From positions 1 through 32,284 of the forward strand of contig CAIMMI010000265.1 in assembly GCA_903842505.1 (NCBI GenBank): a stretch of 32,284 nt of DNA. Reading direction: 5' to 3'. Positions 1-8,420 of this stretch are shown here, in pieces. Position 1 is the stretch's first letter, and each line of letters begins with the position of its first letter. Under the pieces are notes generated by a model. The model had not been told where the DNA came from, searched no databases, and saw nothing but the letters and a program-made list of their open reading frames with translations. This stretch comes from an uncultured Verrucomicrobiota bacterium. Lineage in GTDB: Bacteria > Verrucomicrobiota > Verrucomicrobiia > Limisphaerales > UBA9464. Made by a program: the position numbers and the translations under genes.

Positions 1-2
1 CA

Positions 3-27
3 CGCCGGGTGAGGGCACCCGGCCTAC
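3..27 (-). repeat. REP-like palindromic repeat, single copy
   Basis: This 25-base element, read on the minus strand, starts with GTAGG, followed by a perfect 7-bp stem (CCGGGTG / CACCCGG) around a 4-base loop and a terminal CG. The same 25-base layout occurs twice more at 8421-8482. A GTAG head next to an imperfect or perfect hairpin is the hallmark of REP elements mobilised by RAYT (TnpA-REP) transposases. No RAYT gene is in this window, so membership of that class rests on the sequence form alone. Confidence 0.7.
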
Positions 28-150
28 AGGCGAGGGCCCCGAGGTCTGGCGACTGGGAACTCCCCCTTGGCCCCGCCTCGTTACCTCGTTGGCTACGGAA
101 TTTTTTGGAAGACGATGGTTTGTGTCGCGGGGCAGGATGGCGTCTTACAG

Positions 151-1185
151 GTGAAGCGGGTTCTCATCATCAAGACGTCGTCGATGGGCGATGTCGTCCA
201 CACGTTGCCGGCATTGACGGACGCAGTCCGGGCGATGCCGGGTGTGACGTTCGACTGGGTCGTTGAGGAAGGATTGGCCGAGGTGCCGCGATGGCATCCT
301 TCGGTGGACCGGGTCTTGAAGGTGGCGATACGGCGATGGCGTCGCAGTTGGTGGTCGGGGGAGACGAGGGGGGAGCGGCGTCGGTTCCGGGCCGAGTTGC
401 GGGAGCGCGAGTATGACGCGGTGATCGATGCGCAAGGATTGATCAAGAGTGCCTGGCTCTCGATGCAGGCGCGGGGGCGAAGGCACGGGCTTTCCTGGGG
501 TTCGGCGCGGGAGGGGATTTCCTCATTGGCCTGCCACGAGCGGCATGCGGTGGCGCGTTCCCAGCATGCCATCCTCCGGGTGAGGCAATTGTTTGCGGCG
601 AGCCTCGGATATGGCTTGGGCGCGACCGAACCGGACTACGGGATTGATCGCAACCGGTTGGCCGAAGGCGCGCTGAGTCGGGCGTCGGTCGTGCTGCTGC
701 ATGGGACGACGTGGGAGACGAAGCATTGGCCAGAGGCCTATTGGTTGGCGCTGGCCAAGCAGGCGGGTGCCGCAGGTTTCGAGGTCCTGATGCCCTGGGG
801 CAATGATCGGGAACGCGATCGCGCGGCCCGGATCGCATCGGGGTGCGGATCGGTCCGTGTCCTGGACCGGTTGGGACTGGGCCAGATCGCCGGGTTGCTG
901 GCGGCATCGAGCGGCGTGGTGGCGGTGGACACGGGTTTGGCGCACGTGGCGGCGGCGTTGGGCGTGCCGGCGGTCACGTTGTATGGGGCGACGGAGCCGG
1001 GCCTGACGGGAACCGTGGGCGCGAACCAGGTTCAGATGCGTGCGGAGTTCGCGTGCGCACCGTGCCTGCAACGGCGCTGTTCCTTCACGGGACCTTCTGA
1101 GGTTCAACCGGCATGTTATGGGACGTTGCCGCCGACGGCGGTGTGGGCACGATTGAGTGGTTTGATGGGAGGAATCCGGTTGTGA
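151..1185 (+). CDS. waaC: Lipopolysaccharide heptosyltransferase I (WaaC/RfaC-like, GT9)
   Basis: Transfers L-glycero-D-manno-heptose from ADP-heptose to Kdo of the LPS inner core, in the cytoplasm at the inner membrane. The 344-residue product opens with VKRVLIIKTSSMGDVVHTLP, the WaaC N-terminal signature whose Asp is catalytic in E. coli WaaC (here about residue 14). It ends with the nucleotide-sugar-binding segment VDTGLAHVAAALGVP followed by TLYGATEP. GTG 151 is chosen because family homology begins exactly there. An in-frame ATG at 115, or 67, would add residues with no family resemblance. The stop overlaps the next heptosyltransferase start by four bases (GTGA), so the two are translationally coupled. 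Confident as a family 9 heptosyltransferase; the position-I assignment rests on the N-terminal motif and is slightly less sure. Confidence 0.88.
   Translation: MKRVLIIKTSSMGDVVHTLPALTDAVRAMPGVTFDWVVEEGLAEVPRWHPSVDRVLKVAIRRWRRSWWSGETRGERRRFRAELREREYDAVIDAQGLIKSAWLSMQARGRRHGLSWGSAREGISSLACHERHAVARSQHAILRVRQLFAASLGYGLGATEPDYGIDRNRLAEGALSRASVVLLHGTTWETKHWPEAYWLALAKQAGAAGFEVLMPWGNDRERDRAARIASGCGSVRVLDRLGLGQIAGLLAASSGVVAVDTGLAHVAAALGVPAVTLYGATEPGLTGTVGANQVQMRAEFACAPCLQRRCSFTGPSEVQPACYGTLPPTAVWARLSGLMGGIRL
1167..1174 (+). promoter_or_regulatory. Shine-Dalgarno site fixing a GTG start
   Basis: GGGAGGAA lies 7 bases upstream of GTG 1182 and inside the end of waaC. It supports GTG 1182, not the upstream ATG 1113, as the start of the second heptosyltransferase. 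Confidence 0.75.
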
Positions 1186-2147
1186 AAGAAATCCTGGTCA
1201 TCCGATGGAAGTCGATTGGGGACGTCGCCTTCACGCTGCCGGCCGTGAACCGGATCCGGGACAACTTTCCCGATGCCCGGTTGACGTTCCTGGTCTCGAA
1301 GGAGAACGCCTTCGTCGTCGAGGGGTTCGAGGTTGTGGACCGGATCTGGACGGTGGATCGGGGAGCGTTGAAGGAGGGGCGGTACCTGGCGGGCGTGGCA
1401 TCGTTCCTGGGGTTGCTCCGACAGATCCGTCGGGAGCGGTTCGATCTGGTGGTGGACTTCCAGGCGTATGGTGAGACGGCGTTGATGGCGCGGATCAGTG
1501 GTGCGAAGGAACGGTGGGGGAACGCCAAGCCGTCCCTCCGGAGTCGGGCCTATACGAGGAATTATACGGAAGGCAGGAGGATTCACCCGGCGTCGCGACA
1601 TCTGGCGATGTTGGAGGCTTTCGGGCTTCAGGCGACCCCGGTGCGCAATGATCAGCGATTGGAGTCCCGTTTCCTCGACGAGGCCCGACGTCATCTGGAG
1701 TCGCAGGGAATCCGGGCGGGAACGCGGTTGGTCTATTTCCAGCCGTGCACGAGCGCGGTGGCGAAGAACTGGCCGATGGATCGTTACCTTGCTGTGGCGG
1801 GTTGGCTTCGTGAACGGGGTGTCGCCTCGGTTTTCGGGGGTGGACCTGCCGAGAGTGCGGTGCTCGGGCAGGCGAAGGCGGCGGGGTTTGCGGTGTCGAC
1901 CGGGCTGGGAGTGCGAGGGTGTGTTGGCCTGATGGCCGAGGCGGAGTTGGTTGTGGGAGGTGACACTGGGTTGGTGCACATCGCCAATGGTCTGGGACGT
2001 CCGGTGCTGATGTTGGCCCGGCCCTCGGCACCGCGTCCGATTGGTCGGGAAGAAAGCGTGTTGCTCTCGGAGGATACGGACGTGACGCGGATCACTGTGG
2101 AAAGGGTGATCCGTCGGGTGGGTGGGAGTTTGAAGTTGGAAGTTTGA
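1182..2147 (+). CDS. Second ADP-heptose:LPS heptosyltransferase family protein (GT9)
   Basis: A 321-residue family 9 glycosyltransferase, probably adding the second or a further heptose to the LPS core. It shows the family N-terminus VKEILVIRWKSIGDVAFTLP, with the conserved Gly-Asp, and the C-terminal donor-binding segment GGDTGLVHIANGLGRPVLML. GTG 1182 is preferred over ATG 1113 because a strong ribosome-binding site precedes it, it overlaps the waaC stop as GTGA, and homology starts there. The last codons (…SLKLEV) lie inside a dispersed TTTGAAGTT-type repeat, so the natural C-terminus may have been replaced by repeat sequence. WaaF and WaaQ are the obvious comparators, but I cannot choose between them from sequence alone. 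Confidence 0.85.
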   Translation: MKEILVIRWKSIGDVAFTLPAVNRIRDNFPDARLTFLVSKENAFVVEGFEVVDRIWTVDRGALKEGRYLAGVASFLGLLRQIRRERFDLVVDFQAYGETALMARISGAKERWGNAKPSLRSRAYTRNYTEGRRIHPASRHLAMLEAFGLQATPVRNDQRLESRFLDEARRHLESQGIRAGTRLVYFQPCTSAVAKNWPMDRYLAVAGWLRERGVASVFGGGPAESAVLGQAKAAGFAVSTGLGVRGCVGLMAEAELVVGGDTGLVHIANGLGRPVLMLARPSAPRPIGREESVLLSEDTDVTRITVERVIRRVGGSLKLEV

Positions 2148-2310
2148 AGTGAAGCCAGGTGTTTCCGGGGGGCGCATCCTGACCCAGCCACTACCAAAGG
2201 GTGGGGCGAGTGGCCTCACGAGGCGTTCAAGAGTTCCAGGATTCAGGATTCAAGTTTCAAGGCCGGTCGGGTGCTTCAAACTTGAAACTGAAAGCTTCAA
2301 ACTCTGGAAC
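2127..2310. repeat. Dispersed inverted element rich in TTCAAACTT, copy 1
   Basis: The left arm (2127-2150) is built of AGTTTGAAGT-type words. The right arm (2224-2310) contains CAAGTTTCAAGG, CTTCAAACTTGAAACTG and CTTCAAACT, so the arms can pair imperfectly. A second copy with the same arm words lies at 10011-10137. The element fills the gap between two convergent genes, where a hairpin could also end transcription from both sides. Its left arm supplies the 3' end of the heptosyltransferase gene. Confidence 0.7.
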
Positions 2311-2360
2311 GGCTCGACAGAGTCTCGCCCCACCCCTCTGCATTCAGTGACCAAGCGCGT

Positions 2361-3116
2361 TTACTTCGGCGCACCGAGGGAGCGCAGGAGCGAGTACTTG
2401 AGGTGGGTTTCCCAGGCGCAGATGCGGGCGACGCGCCAGCCGTGGGTACCGTCCAGAAAGCCGGCCTTGAGGAAGTACCCGCGGACCCACCGGAAGGCCG
2501 CGTGCGAAATCGGTGCGAGCGCGCCAGCCCGTTTTCCGGCCTCCCATTTCGACTCGGCCCAGAGCCGAGCGTAATGGCGGGCGCGGGCCCGATGATCTGC
2601 TTCGTCGCGGAAGGAGTAGTGGTGGAGGTCGCCCTTCAACGGGATCACACGGCCGGAGATCTCGAGTCGTTCGTGGACCTTCGCTCCGGCGTACCGGGCG
2701 GAACCGGATCGGAAGAGACGTGTGAGTCGGTCCGGATACCAGTCGCCGTGCCGGATCCAGCGTCCGTCATAGAGGACGCACCGCGGCATCGAGTAGCCTA
2801 TGGCGTCGGGAGCGGGGCCGTTCGCACGGAGTTGGCGGATCTCCTCCTTCAAGACGGGGGACAGTTCCTCGTCGGCGTCCAGGACGAGGATCCAATCGTG
2901 TCGGGCGTGGGAGAGTGCGAGGTTGCGTTGGCCGACGTAGCCCAGCCAGTCCTGGTGGAACCATCGGGCGCCGAAGCCGGCCGCGATTTCGCGGGTCGAG
3001 TCCCGGCTGCCGGAATCGACGATGACGATCTCGTCGACCAGTCCCACCGTGCTCTGGAGGCCGCGCGCGAGGTTGGCCTCCTCGTTCTTTGTGATGAGGA
3101 CGCAGGAGATCTTCAT
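2361..3116 (-). CDS. Family 2 glycosyltransferase, WaaE/KdtX-like
   Basis: A 251-residue GT-A fold glycosyltransferase of the type that adds a glucose or related sugar to the LPS inner core. The N-terminus MKISCVLITKNEEANLARGL and the VDSGSRDST segment (about residues 33-41) are typical of the nucleotide-binding half. LVLDADEEL (about 78-86) holds the DxD motif that binds metal and sugar nucleotide. The start at 3116 is chosen because homology begins at MKIS; an upstream ATG at 3194 would translate through a repeat. It lies downstream of, and in the same direction as, another core glycosyltransferase, separated by a 178-base gap that carries an inverted repeat. The exact sugar and acceptor are unknown. 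Confidence 0.85.
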   Translation of the reverse strand: MKISCVLITKNEEANLARGLQSTVGLVDEIVIVDSGSRDSTREIAAGFGARWFHQDWLGYVGQRNLALSHARHDWILVLDADEELSPVLKEEIRQLRANGPAPDAIGYSMPRCVLYDGRWIRHGDWYPDRLTRLFRSGSARYAGAKVHERLEISGRVIPLKGDLHHYSFRDEADHRARARHYARLWAESKWEAGKRAGALAPISHAAFRWVRGYFLKAGFLDGTHGWRVARICAWETHLKYSLLRSLGAPK

Positions 3117-3133
3117 CCTGAAAACGGTGGTTG

Positions 3134-3273
3134 GATCCGCAGATGACGCAGATGGCGCAGATGGGCAGGGACTTGGACCGGGATGACCGCGCACCCTGGG
3201 AGTGAGGGCTGGCCATGGTTGAATCCGAGCCTTTCTGCCTCTCTATCTGCGCAATCTGCGCAATCTGCGGATA
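3134..3273. repeat. Inverted element with arms of three CGCAGAT units
   Basis: The left arm, 3134-3162, has three CGCAGAT words spaced nine bases apart. The right arm, 3245-3273, is its reverse complement at 25 of 29 positions by eye. About 80 bases lie between the arms. The arms translate into low-complexity ADCADCAD or ICAICVICG peptides that could be mistaken for small genes. The left arm starts 18 bases upstream of the family 2 glycosyltransferase start, so folding of the transcript could affect its translation. Confidence 0.75.
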
Positions 3274-3294
3274 GATGAACTGCCGGTTCTAGGT

Positions 3295-4380
3295 TCATGG
3301 TTTTCCGGTCACGGCGGCCATCTCGAGGATGCGGACGGTCTCGGCGACGTTGCGGTCGAGGTCGATGGTTGCGGTTGGGAATGGGATGCGGCCTGGCTTC
3401 GCGCGCCAGGTTTGGATCGCGTGTTCGAGGGCGTTCGCGTCGGCGGGATCGGAGAGGATCGTCCCGTGGATGCCTGGGGTGAGGACTTCACCGGCGCCGT
3501 TGAAGACGGTGGTGATGACGGGGAGTCCAGCGGCGAGCGCCTCGAAGACCACGTTGGCGGAAGGTTCGTAGATCGGCGGGAAGGTGAAGAGATCCGCGGC
3601 GGCGTAGTAGTCCTGAACGGAGTCCGTGGTTCCCGCGAAGATCACGTTGGGCGGCGCTCCGCGGAGGCGGCCTTTGCCCACGACGATCAGCTTCACCGGA
3701 TCGCGTCGGGCGTGGAACCGCTTGAGGACGTCGACCAGCACGGGCAGGCCTTTGCGGACCCATCCGCTGCCAACGAAGAGGAGGACGTATTCGTCGGGCC
3801 GGATCCCGAGCCGGGCTCGGGTGGCGACGCGTTGGCCGGACTGGAAGCGCTCGGTGCGGACGCCGTTCCGGACGAGGTGGATCCGGTCAGCGGGAAAGCC
3901 GAAGCAGCGGACGATCTCATCGCGGACCATCGTCGAGTTGACGATGACGTGGCGGGTGCGGGTGGGATCGAAGGTCTGGCGTTCGAGGTTCAGGACGTTG
4001 CGATGGAATGCGCCCAGCCCGATGAACGGGCGGCGCCACCAAGGGGAGAACCGTCGGTATTGTTCGAGCCAGATCCGGTGGACGCCGTCGCCGGCGCGAT
4101 AGACGTGCTGGCAAGCCGTGCGCTCGAGGCTGAGGACGCACTGGAAGCGTTCGCGGGCGACGGTCGCCGCCGCCGCCTCGGCGAGTCGGACGGGACGTTG
4201 GGCGCGGGAGCCGTTCACCTCCAACGGGTGGAGTTCGACCCGGGCGGGCAGGTTGTCCCACCGCTCGGCGAGTAGATGCACATCGTGCCCGCCCGCGACC
4301 AGTGCCGTCATCAGGCGCGTCGCGTACAGCTCGGCACCTCCGGTGGAGGAGCCTCGGGATCGGATCAGGGCAATCTGCAT
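3295..4380 (-). CDS. Family 4 glycosyltransferase, WaaG-like
   Basis: A 361-residue GT-B retaining glycosyltransferase, probably adding a hexose to the heptose region of the LPS core. It begins MQIALIRSRGSSTGGAELYA, a glycine-rich acceptor-domain loop. The middle contains IVNSTMVRDEIVRCFGFPADRIHLVRNGV, cited here by its position at about residues 170-200, which resembles WaaG-type enzymes. The C-terminal half has the E-x7-E donor motif EPSANVVFE. ATG 4380 is chosen over the upstream ATG 4596 because homology begins there and an AGGAAC ribosome-binding site lies about nine bases before it. The longer frame would also overlap the divergent methyltransferase. WaaG is the best guess, but sugar and linkage cannot be read from the sequence. 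Confidence 0.85.
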   Translation of the reverse strand: MQIALIRSRGSSTGGAELYATRLMTALVAGGHDVHLLAERWDNLPARVELHPLEVNGSRAQRPVRLAEAAAATVARERFQCVLSLERTACQHVYRAGDGVHRIWLEQYRRFSPWWRRPFIGLGAFHRNVLNLERQTFDPTRTRHVIVNSTMVRDEIVRCFGFPADRIHLVRNGVRTERFQSGQRVATRARLGIRPDEYVLLFVGSGWVRKGLPVLVDVLKRFHARRDPVKLIVVGKGRLRGAPPNVIFAGTTDSVQDYYAAADLFTFPPIYEPSANVVFEALAAGLPVITTVFNGAGEVLTPGIHGTILSDPADANALEHAIQTWRAKPGRIPFPTATIDLDRNVAETVRILEMAAVTGKP

Positions 4381-4519
4381 TCGGGACGTTCCTGTGATCG
4401 GGCGGACCACTGACGGGAACCGGCTCTGAGGTTGGCATGGCCACTCGCCAAGGACCAGTTCCGTCAGTAGCCTATGCCCTCCCAGGCCTCGAAAACCTAA
4501 GTGGTCCGGGTTACCCATC

Positions 4520-5152
4520 ATGCATTGTGAAATTGTTTCGATCGAGAATCGGGAGGCTCGCTCCCGTTTCATCGCGGACCGCTTCCGGCCCTTCATCCGG
4601 GGACGGGTCCTCGACGTTGGGTGTGACCGCGCCCACCTGAAAAGGCTGGTTCCGGGTCTGGACTACGTCGGTGTCGATGTAGGTGGCACGCCGGATCTGG
4701 TTGTGAATCTGGAGAAGCAGCGCTTGCCGTTCCCGGATCGGGACTTCGACTTTGTGCTGTGTTCGGACGTGCTCGAACACATCGACAACCTGCACCAGAC
4801 GTTCGCCGAACTGGTCCGGGTCGCGCGTGGGCACATCGTGGTGTCGCTTCCCAACAACTACGCGAATGCGCGACGGCCGGTGGAGAAGGGGCGTGGGTCG
4901 ATCGGCCACTACGGACTCCCGCTGGATGCGCCGGTAGATCGGCACAAATGGTTCTTTTCGCTGAGCGAGGCAGCGGCGTTTCTCGGTGGGCAGGTCGGCC
5001 GGCACCCGGTTGAGCTGGTGGAATTGTTTGCGATCGAGAAGCCCCGCCCAGGGTTGGTTCGGATGCTTCGTCACCTTCGTTACAGCGAAGAGTCGTACCA
5101 GAACCGGTACGCCCACTCCGCGTGGGTTGTGCTCCGGCGGAAGGCGGGTTGA
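4520..5152 (+). CDS. Class I SAM-dependent methyltransferase
   Basis: A 210-residue methyltransferase of the Methyltransf_11 type. Motif I is RGRVLDVGCDRAHLKRL (about residues 27-43). The acidic end of strand 2 is YVGVDVGG, and motif IV is FDFVLCSDVLEHIDNLHQTF, leading into the post-motif ELVRVARGHIVVSLPN. It sits alone on the plus strand, divergent from the WaaG-like gene by 139 bases and surrounded by LPS glycosyltransferases, so it may methylate a sugar or lipid-linked glycan. The substrate is not recognisable. No strong ribosome-binding site precedes ATG 4520. Confidence 0.8.
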   Translation: MHCEIVSIENREARSRFIADRFRPFIRGRVLDVGCDRAHLKRLVPGLDYVGVDVGGTPDLVVNLEKQRLPFPDRDFDFVLCSDVLEHIDNLHQTFAELVRVARGHIVVSLPNNYANARRPVEKGRGSIGHYGLPLDAPVDRHKWFFSLSEAAAFLGGQVGRHPVELVELFAIEKPRPGLVRMLRHLRYSEESYQNRYAHSAWVVLRRKAG

Positions 5153-5164
5153 GTGGGACAGCGG

Positions 5165-5212
5165 AGGGAGACCTCAGAGGAGGGACACAACAGAGCAGCG
5201 GAGACGCAGAAT
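5165..5212. repeat. Possible purine-rich dispersed repeat
   Basis: The gap between convergent genes contains GAGG, ACAACAGAGC and GCGGAGACGCAGA words. Part of it resembles the purine-rich block at 25465-25492. Repeat character is inferred from this partial likeness only. No clear terminator hairpin was found in the rest of the 164-base gap. Confidence 0.35.
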
Positions 5213-5316
5213 CCTCTTAAGGGAGAGGGAACCTTCGGTTGGTTATCCGCTGCAACCCCTCCGGCGTAGGCGACGAAGCCACGACAGGAAACAACGCCTT
5301 GCCGGATGGGCACTCC

Positions 5317-6465
5317 CTACTTCTTGACCTTCCGGTCGAGGAGGTAGCGGTAGAAGTCCTCCGTCTTGCGGGCCATGATGTCGTCGGTGTAGCCGGCGAG
5401 GACGTGTTCGCGGGCGGCATTGCCGAGCGTGGAACGAAGCGCGGGATCGGCGGCGAGGCGGCCAATCTGTTGGGCGAAGGAGTCGGCGGAACCGGTTTCA
5501 GCGAGGAGGCCGGTTTGCCCGTGGAGGACCAGTTCCCGGATGCTTCCGACAGGGGCGGCAACGACCGGGCGCGCCATGGCCATGGCTTGGGACAGGGATT
5601 GCGGGACGCCTTCGAATCGATCGGAAGTCAGCGCAACGATGTCGGAAGCGGCCAGGATGTCGGGGACGTCATCGCGATAGCCGGCGAGGATGCAGTCGGA
5701 GGTGAGGCCGGAGCTTTGGATGAGTTCTTCAATGCCGGCGCGGCCGGGGCCTTCGCCGACGAGGAGAAAACGGATTCCGGGGAACTGCTGCTTGAGTTGG
5801 ATGGCGGCTCGGATGAAGAGGTCGTGGCGCTTCATGCTGCGCAGCACGGCGACCATGGTGACGACGAGGGCGTCGGCGGGGATCCCGAACTCGGCCCGGA
5901 TGCGGGCGCCGTTGGCGAGGGCTGGATCGAATCGGCCGAGGGAAACGCCGGTGGCGATCGAGACGATCTTGGCCGGGTCCATGGCGTTGGTGCGGATCAT
6001 CGTGTCCCGGATGGCCTCGCCGGTGGTGATGATCCCGTCCGTCATGGCGTAGACGAAGTTCAGCGGGTTGTTGGAGATGGCGACCGAGAGGTGACGTGAG
6101 CGGACGAGCAGGTCGGCTCCGGCGAGCTTGGCTGCAAATCCGCCGACCCAGCTGTCCTTCCCGCTGTGGGTGTTGACGACCTGGATGCGTTCACGGCGGA
6201 TGAGGCGTCGCAGGGCGAGGATGGCGCGTGGATCGAAGCTCCCGCGGATGACGACTTCCTCGGTGCGGAGCTTGCGGCTCCGCGCCTTTTCCAGGATCCC
6301 GCTGCCCGGTTGGCAGGCGATGAGCAACTGGTGTCCGCGCTCCTCCATCTTCCGGCATTCGAGCAGGATCCTCTGCTCCTGTCCGCCCCATCCCATGGAC
6401 CACTCTGTGTGGAGGATTCGGAAGGGGGACGCGCTGGCGTTGTTGGGCTGGGTTCCTGGGTTCAT
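5317..6465 (-). CDS. Family 4 glycosyltransferase of an LPS locus
   Basis: A 382-residue GT-B enzyme. The N-terminal domain contains EWSMGWGGQEQRILLE (about residues 21-36), the acceptor-side glycine loop, and VNTHSGKDSWVGG (about 97-109). The C-terminal domain contains FLLVGEGPGR and EGVPQSLSQAMAMARPVV. In the last segment the second Glu of the usual E-x7-E motif is Gln (E285, Q293). I believe this form is common in the EWS-GWGGQE group, so it need not be inactive. The gene begins nine bases after the MsbA-like exporter stop on the same strand, so the two form an operon. Donor and acceptor are unknown; a role in core or O-chain assembly follows from the context. Confidence 0.85.
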   Translation of the reverse strand: MNPGTQPNNASASPFRILHTEWSMGWGGQEQRILLECRKMEERGHQLLIACQPGSGILEKARSRKLRTEEVVIRGSFDPRAILALRRLIRRERIQVVNTHSGKDSWVGGFAAKLAGADLLVRSRHLSVAISNNPLNFVYAMTDGIITTGEAIRDTMIRTNAMDPAKIVSIATGVSLGRFDPALANGARIRAEFGIPADALVVTMVAVLRSMKRHDLFIRAAIQLKQQFPGIRFLLVGEGPGRAGIEELIQSSGLTSDCILAGYRDDVPDILAASDIVALTSDRFEGVPQSLSQAMAMARPVVAAPVGSIRELVLHGQTGLLAETGSADSFAQQIGRLAADPALRSTLGNAAREHVLAGYTDDIMARKTEDFYRYLLDRKVKK

Positions 6466-6474
6466 CCGATGATC

Positions 6475-8367
6475 TCAGATTCCGACGCCCTGGCGGCGGG
6501 CCATGTCGGCGAAGCGGCCGCCGCTCTGGACGAGTCCGGTGAAGGTGCCGTCCTCCACGATCCGTCCGGCGGAGAGGACGATGATGCGGTCCATGTTGCG
6601 GAGGGTGGAAAGGCGGTGGGCGACACAGATGACGGTACGGTTCTCCTCGAGACGTTCGATGGCGACCTGGACCTCGGCCTCGGACTGGGCGTCGAGAGCG
6701 GCGGTGGCTTCGTCGAGGACGAGGATGGGTGCGTTGCGGACGAAGGCGCGGGCGATGGCGAGTCGTTGGCGCTGGCCGCCGGAAAGGTTCAGACCGCGTT
6801 CGGCCACGCGCGTGTCATAGCCCTCGGGCAGGCGTTGGATGAAGTCATGGGCGAAGGCTGCTTTGGCCGCAGCTTCGATCTCGGCGCGGGTCGCGCCCGG
6901 GCGGCCGCAACCGATGTTCTCGGCGACCGTCATGTCGAAGAGCACCACCTCCTGGCTGACGAGGGCCATGCGCTCGCGAAGGTCGTGCAGGGAAAGTTCC
7001 CGGAGGTCCTTTCCGTCGATGCGGATCGCGCCGGAGGTTGGGTCGTAGAATCGGAAGAGCAGGTTGACGAGCGTGCTCTTGCCGGAACCACTTTCACCGG
7101 CGATGCCGAGCTTCGTGCCGCGGGGCAGTTCGATCGAGACGTCGGCCAGGACGGTCTCGTGGCCGTAGCTGAATCCGACGCGGTCGAGGGCAAGGCCGGA
7201 CTGGAACCCGGAGAGGCGGACGGGATGGGGAGTTTCCTCGACGCTGGGTTTCTCGCGCAGGACCTGCATGAGGCGGTCGATGCCCGAGTGGGTCTGCTGG
7301 ATGAGATTGTGGACGCCGGCGAGCTTCTTGATGGGCGTGTAGATGAAGGCGACGCCGGTGAGGAGGGTGACCATGTCCTCGATCTTCACCTGTCGGAGGA
7401 CGATCACCACGACGAGCAATCCGAAGCCGAGGGTGCCGATCGATTCGATGATCGGGTTGGTGATCTCCTTGGCGCGGGTGGTGCGCATCGAGTGGGCAAC
7501 GAGGTCCTTCGACATCCGCTGGAAGCGTTCGACCTGCTGTTCCTCGAGGTTGAAGGCCTTGACCACGCGGATCCCGGACAGGACCTCCACGATGAGGCTG
7601 GCCTGGGTGATCGTGGTGTTGAGACCGGCCTTGGCCGAGCGGCGGACCTTCTTTCCGAGGACGACGATCGGGACGATGACGAGGGGGAAGAAGACGAGGA
7701 CCATCAACGTCAGCTTCCAGTCGATGGCGAAGAGCATGGCCACGAGTCCAATGACCGTGACGGGTTCCTTGATGAGGTCGGAGAGGCCGCCGTTGAGGCA
7801 GCGCTGGAGCATGGCGGTGTCGCCGTTGACGCGGGTGATGAGGTCGCCGGTGGTCGCCTTGTTGAAGTAGTCGAGCGAAAGGGAGCTCAGCTTGCGGAGG
7901 ACTTCGACGCGGAGGTCGTTGACGACGCGTTCACTGACCCAGGCGAGGCAATAGCTGCTGCCGTATCCGACGAAGCCGCGGAGGGCGGCCAGCAAGGGGA
8001 AGAGGAGGAGACCCCCGACGATCTGGCGCCAGTCGGCTTGGCGGCCGGCGCGGGGAAGCCATTGGTCGACGACGGCTTCGCTGCCCTTCTGCAAGTCGGC
8101 CTTCCATTGCTCGACGCGGCCGAGGGTGTGGGTGGCGCCGGCGGACTGGGTAATGGAGGCAGGGGCCTCCGGCGACATCCGGATCAGGATGGTGTTGATC
8201 GCCCAGAGGAGGATGGCGTTGGTCAGGCCAAAAAGGACGGCGAGCATTACCCCGGAAGCGAAGCGTCCCAGGTAACGCCGGAGGTACGGCCACCCGAAGC
8301 GCAGCACTTTGGCGAGATCTTGCATCTTGAAGTCGCGCATTGTCCCGATGGAACGGGGGTTTGTCAT
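6475..8367 (-). CDS. msbA: MsbA-type lipid A / LPS-core ABC exporter
   Basis: A 630-residue half-transporter with a fused membrane domain (six predicted helices, residues about 30-365) and an ATPase domain. It would flip lipid A-core across the inner membrane. Walker A is GESGSGKST (about 424-432), the signature LSGGQRQR (528-535), Walker B ILVLDEATAALDAQSE, and the H-loop VAHRLSTL. The loop between the first two helices is long (about residues 62-115, rich in Ala, Gln and charged residues), roughly 50 residues more than I expect for MsbA. A GAGG ribosome-binding site lies about seven bases before ATG 8367. It is cotranscribed with the downstream glycosyltransferase. Other ABCB-type lipid exporters share these motifs; LPS neighbours favour MsbA. 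Confidence 0.82.
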   Translation of the reverse strand: MTNPRSIGTMRDFKMQDLAKVLRFGWPYLRRYLGRFASGVMLAVLFGLTNAILLWAINTILIRMSPEAPASITQSAGATHTLGRVEQWKADLQKGSEAVVDQWLPRAGRQADWRQIVGGLLLFPLLAALRGFVGYGSSYCLAWVSERVVNDLRVEVLRKLSSLSLDYFNKATTGDLITRVNGDTAMLQRCLNGGLSDLIKEPVTVIGLVAMLFAIDWKLTLMVLVFFPLVIVPIVVLGKKVRRSAKAGLNTTITQASLIVEVLSGIRVVKAFNLEEQQVERFQRMSKDLVAHSMRTTRAKEITNPIIESIGTLGFGLLVVVIVLRQVKIEDMVTLLTGVAFIYTPIKKLAGVHNLIQQTHSGIDRLMQVLREKPSVEETPHPVRLSGFQSGLALDRVGFSYGHETVLADVSIELPRGTKLGIAGESGSGKSTLVNLLFRFYDPTSGAIRIDGKDLRELSLHDLRERMALVSQEVVLFDMTVAENIGCGRPGATRAEIEAAAKAAFAHDFIQRLPEGYDTRVAERGLNLSGGQRQRLAIARAFVRNAPILVLDEATAALDAQSEAEVQVAIERLEENRTVICVAHRLSTLRNMDRIIVLSAGRIVEDGTFTGLVQSGGRFADMARRQGVGI

Positions 8368-8420
8368 GCGGAGACCTCACCAGGAGGTGAAGGGACGGGG
8401 CTTGGGGTGCTCCGCGTTCT

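Noticed and set aside
67-150. Upstream ATG starts for waaC
   Set aside because: The added residues show no family match and homology starts at GTG 151.
2149-2574. A 141-codon plus-strand frame after the second heptosyltransferase
   Set aside because: It starts in a dispersed repeat and then runs antisense to the family 2 glycosyltransferase.
3134-3273. Possible CRISPR array from regularly spaced repeats
   Set aside because: Units are nine bases apart with no spacers of 30 or more bases, and no cas genes are near.
3113-3298. Small frames encoding ADCADCAD-like peptides
   Set aside because: They are translations of the CGCAGAT repeat arms, not genes.
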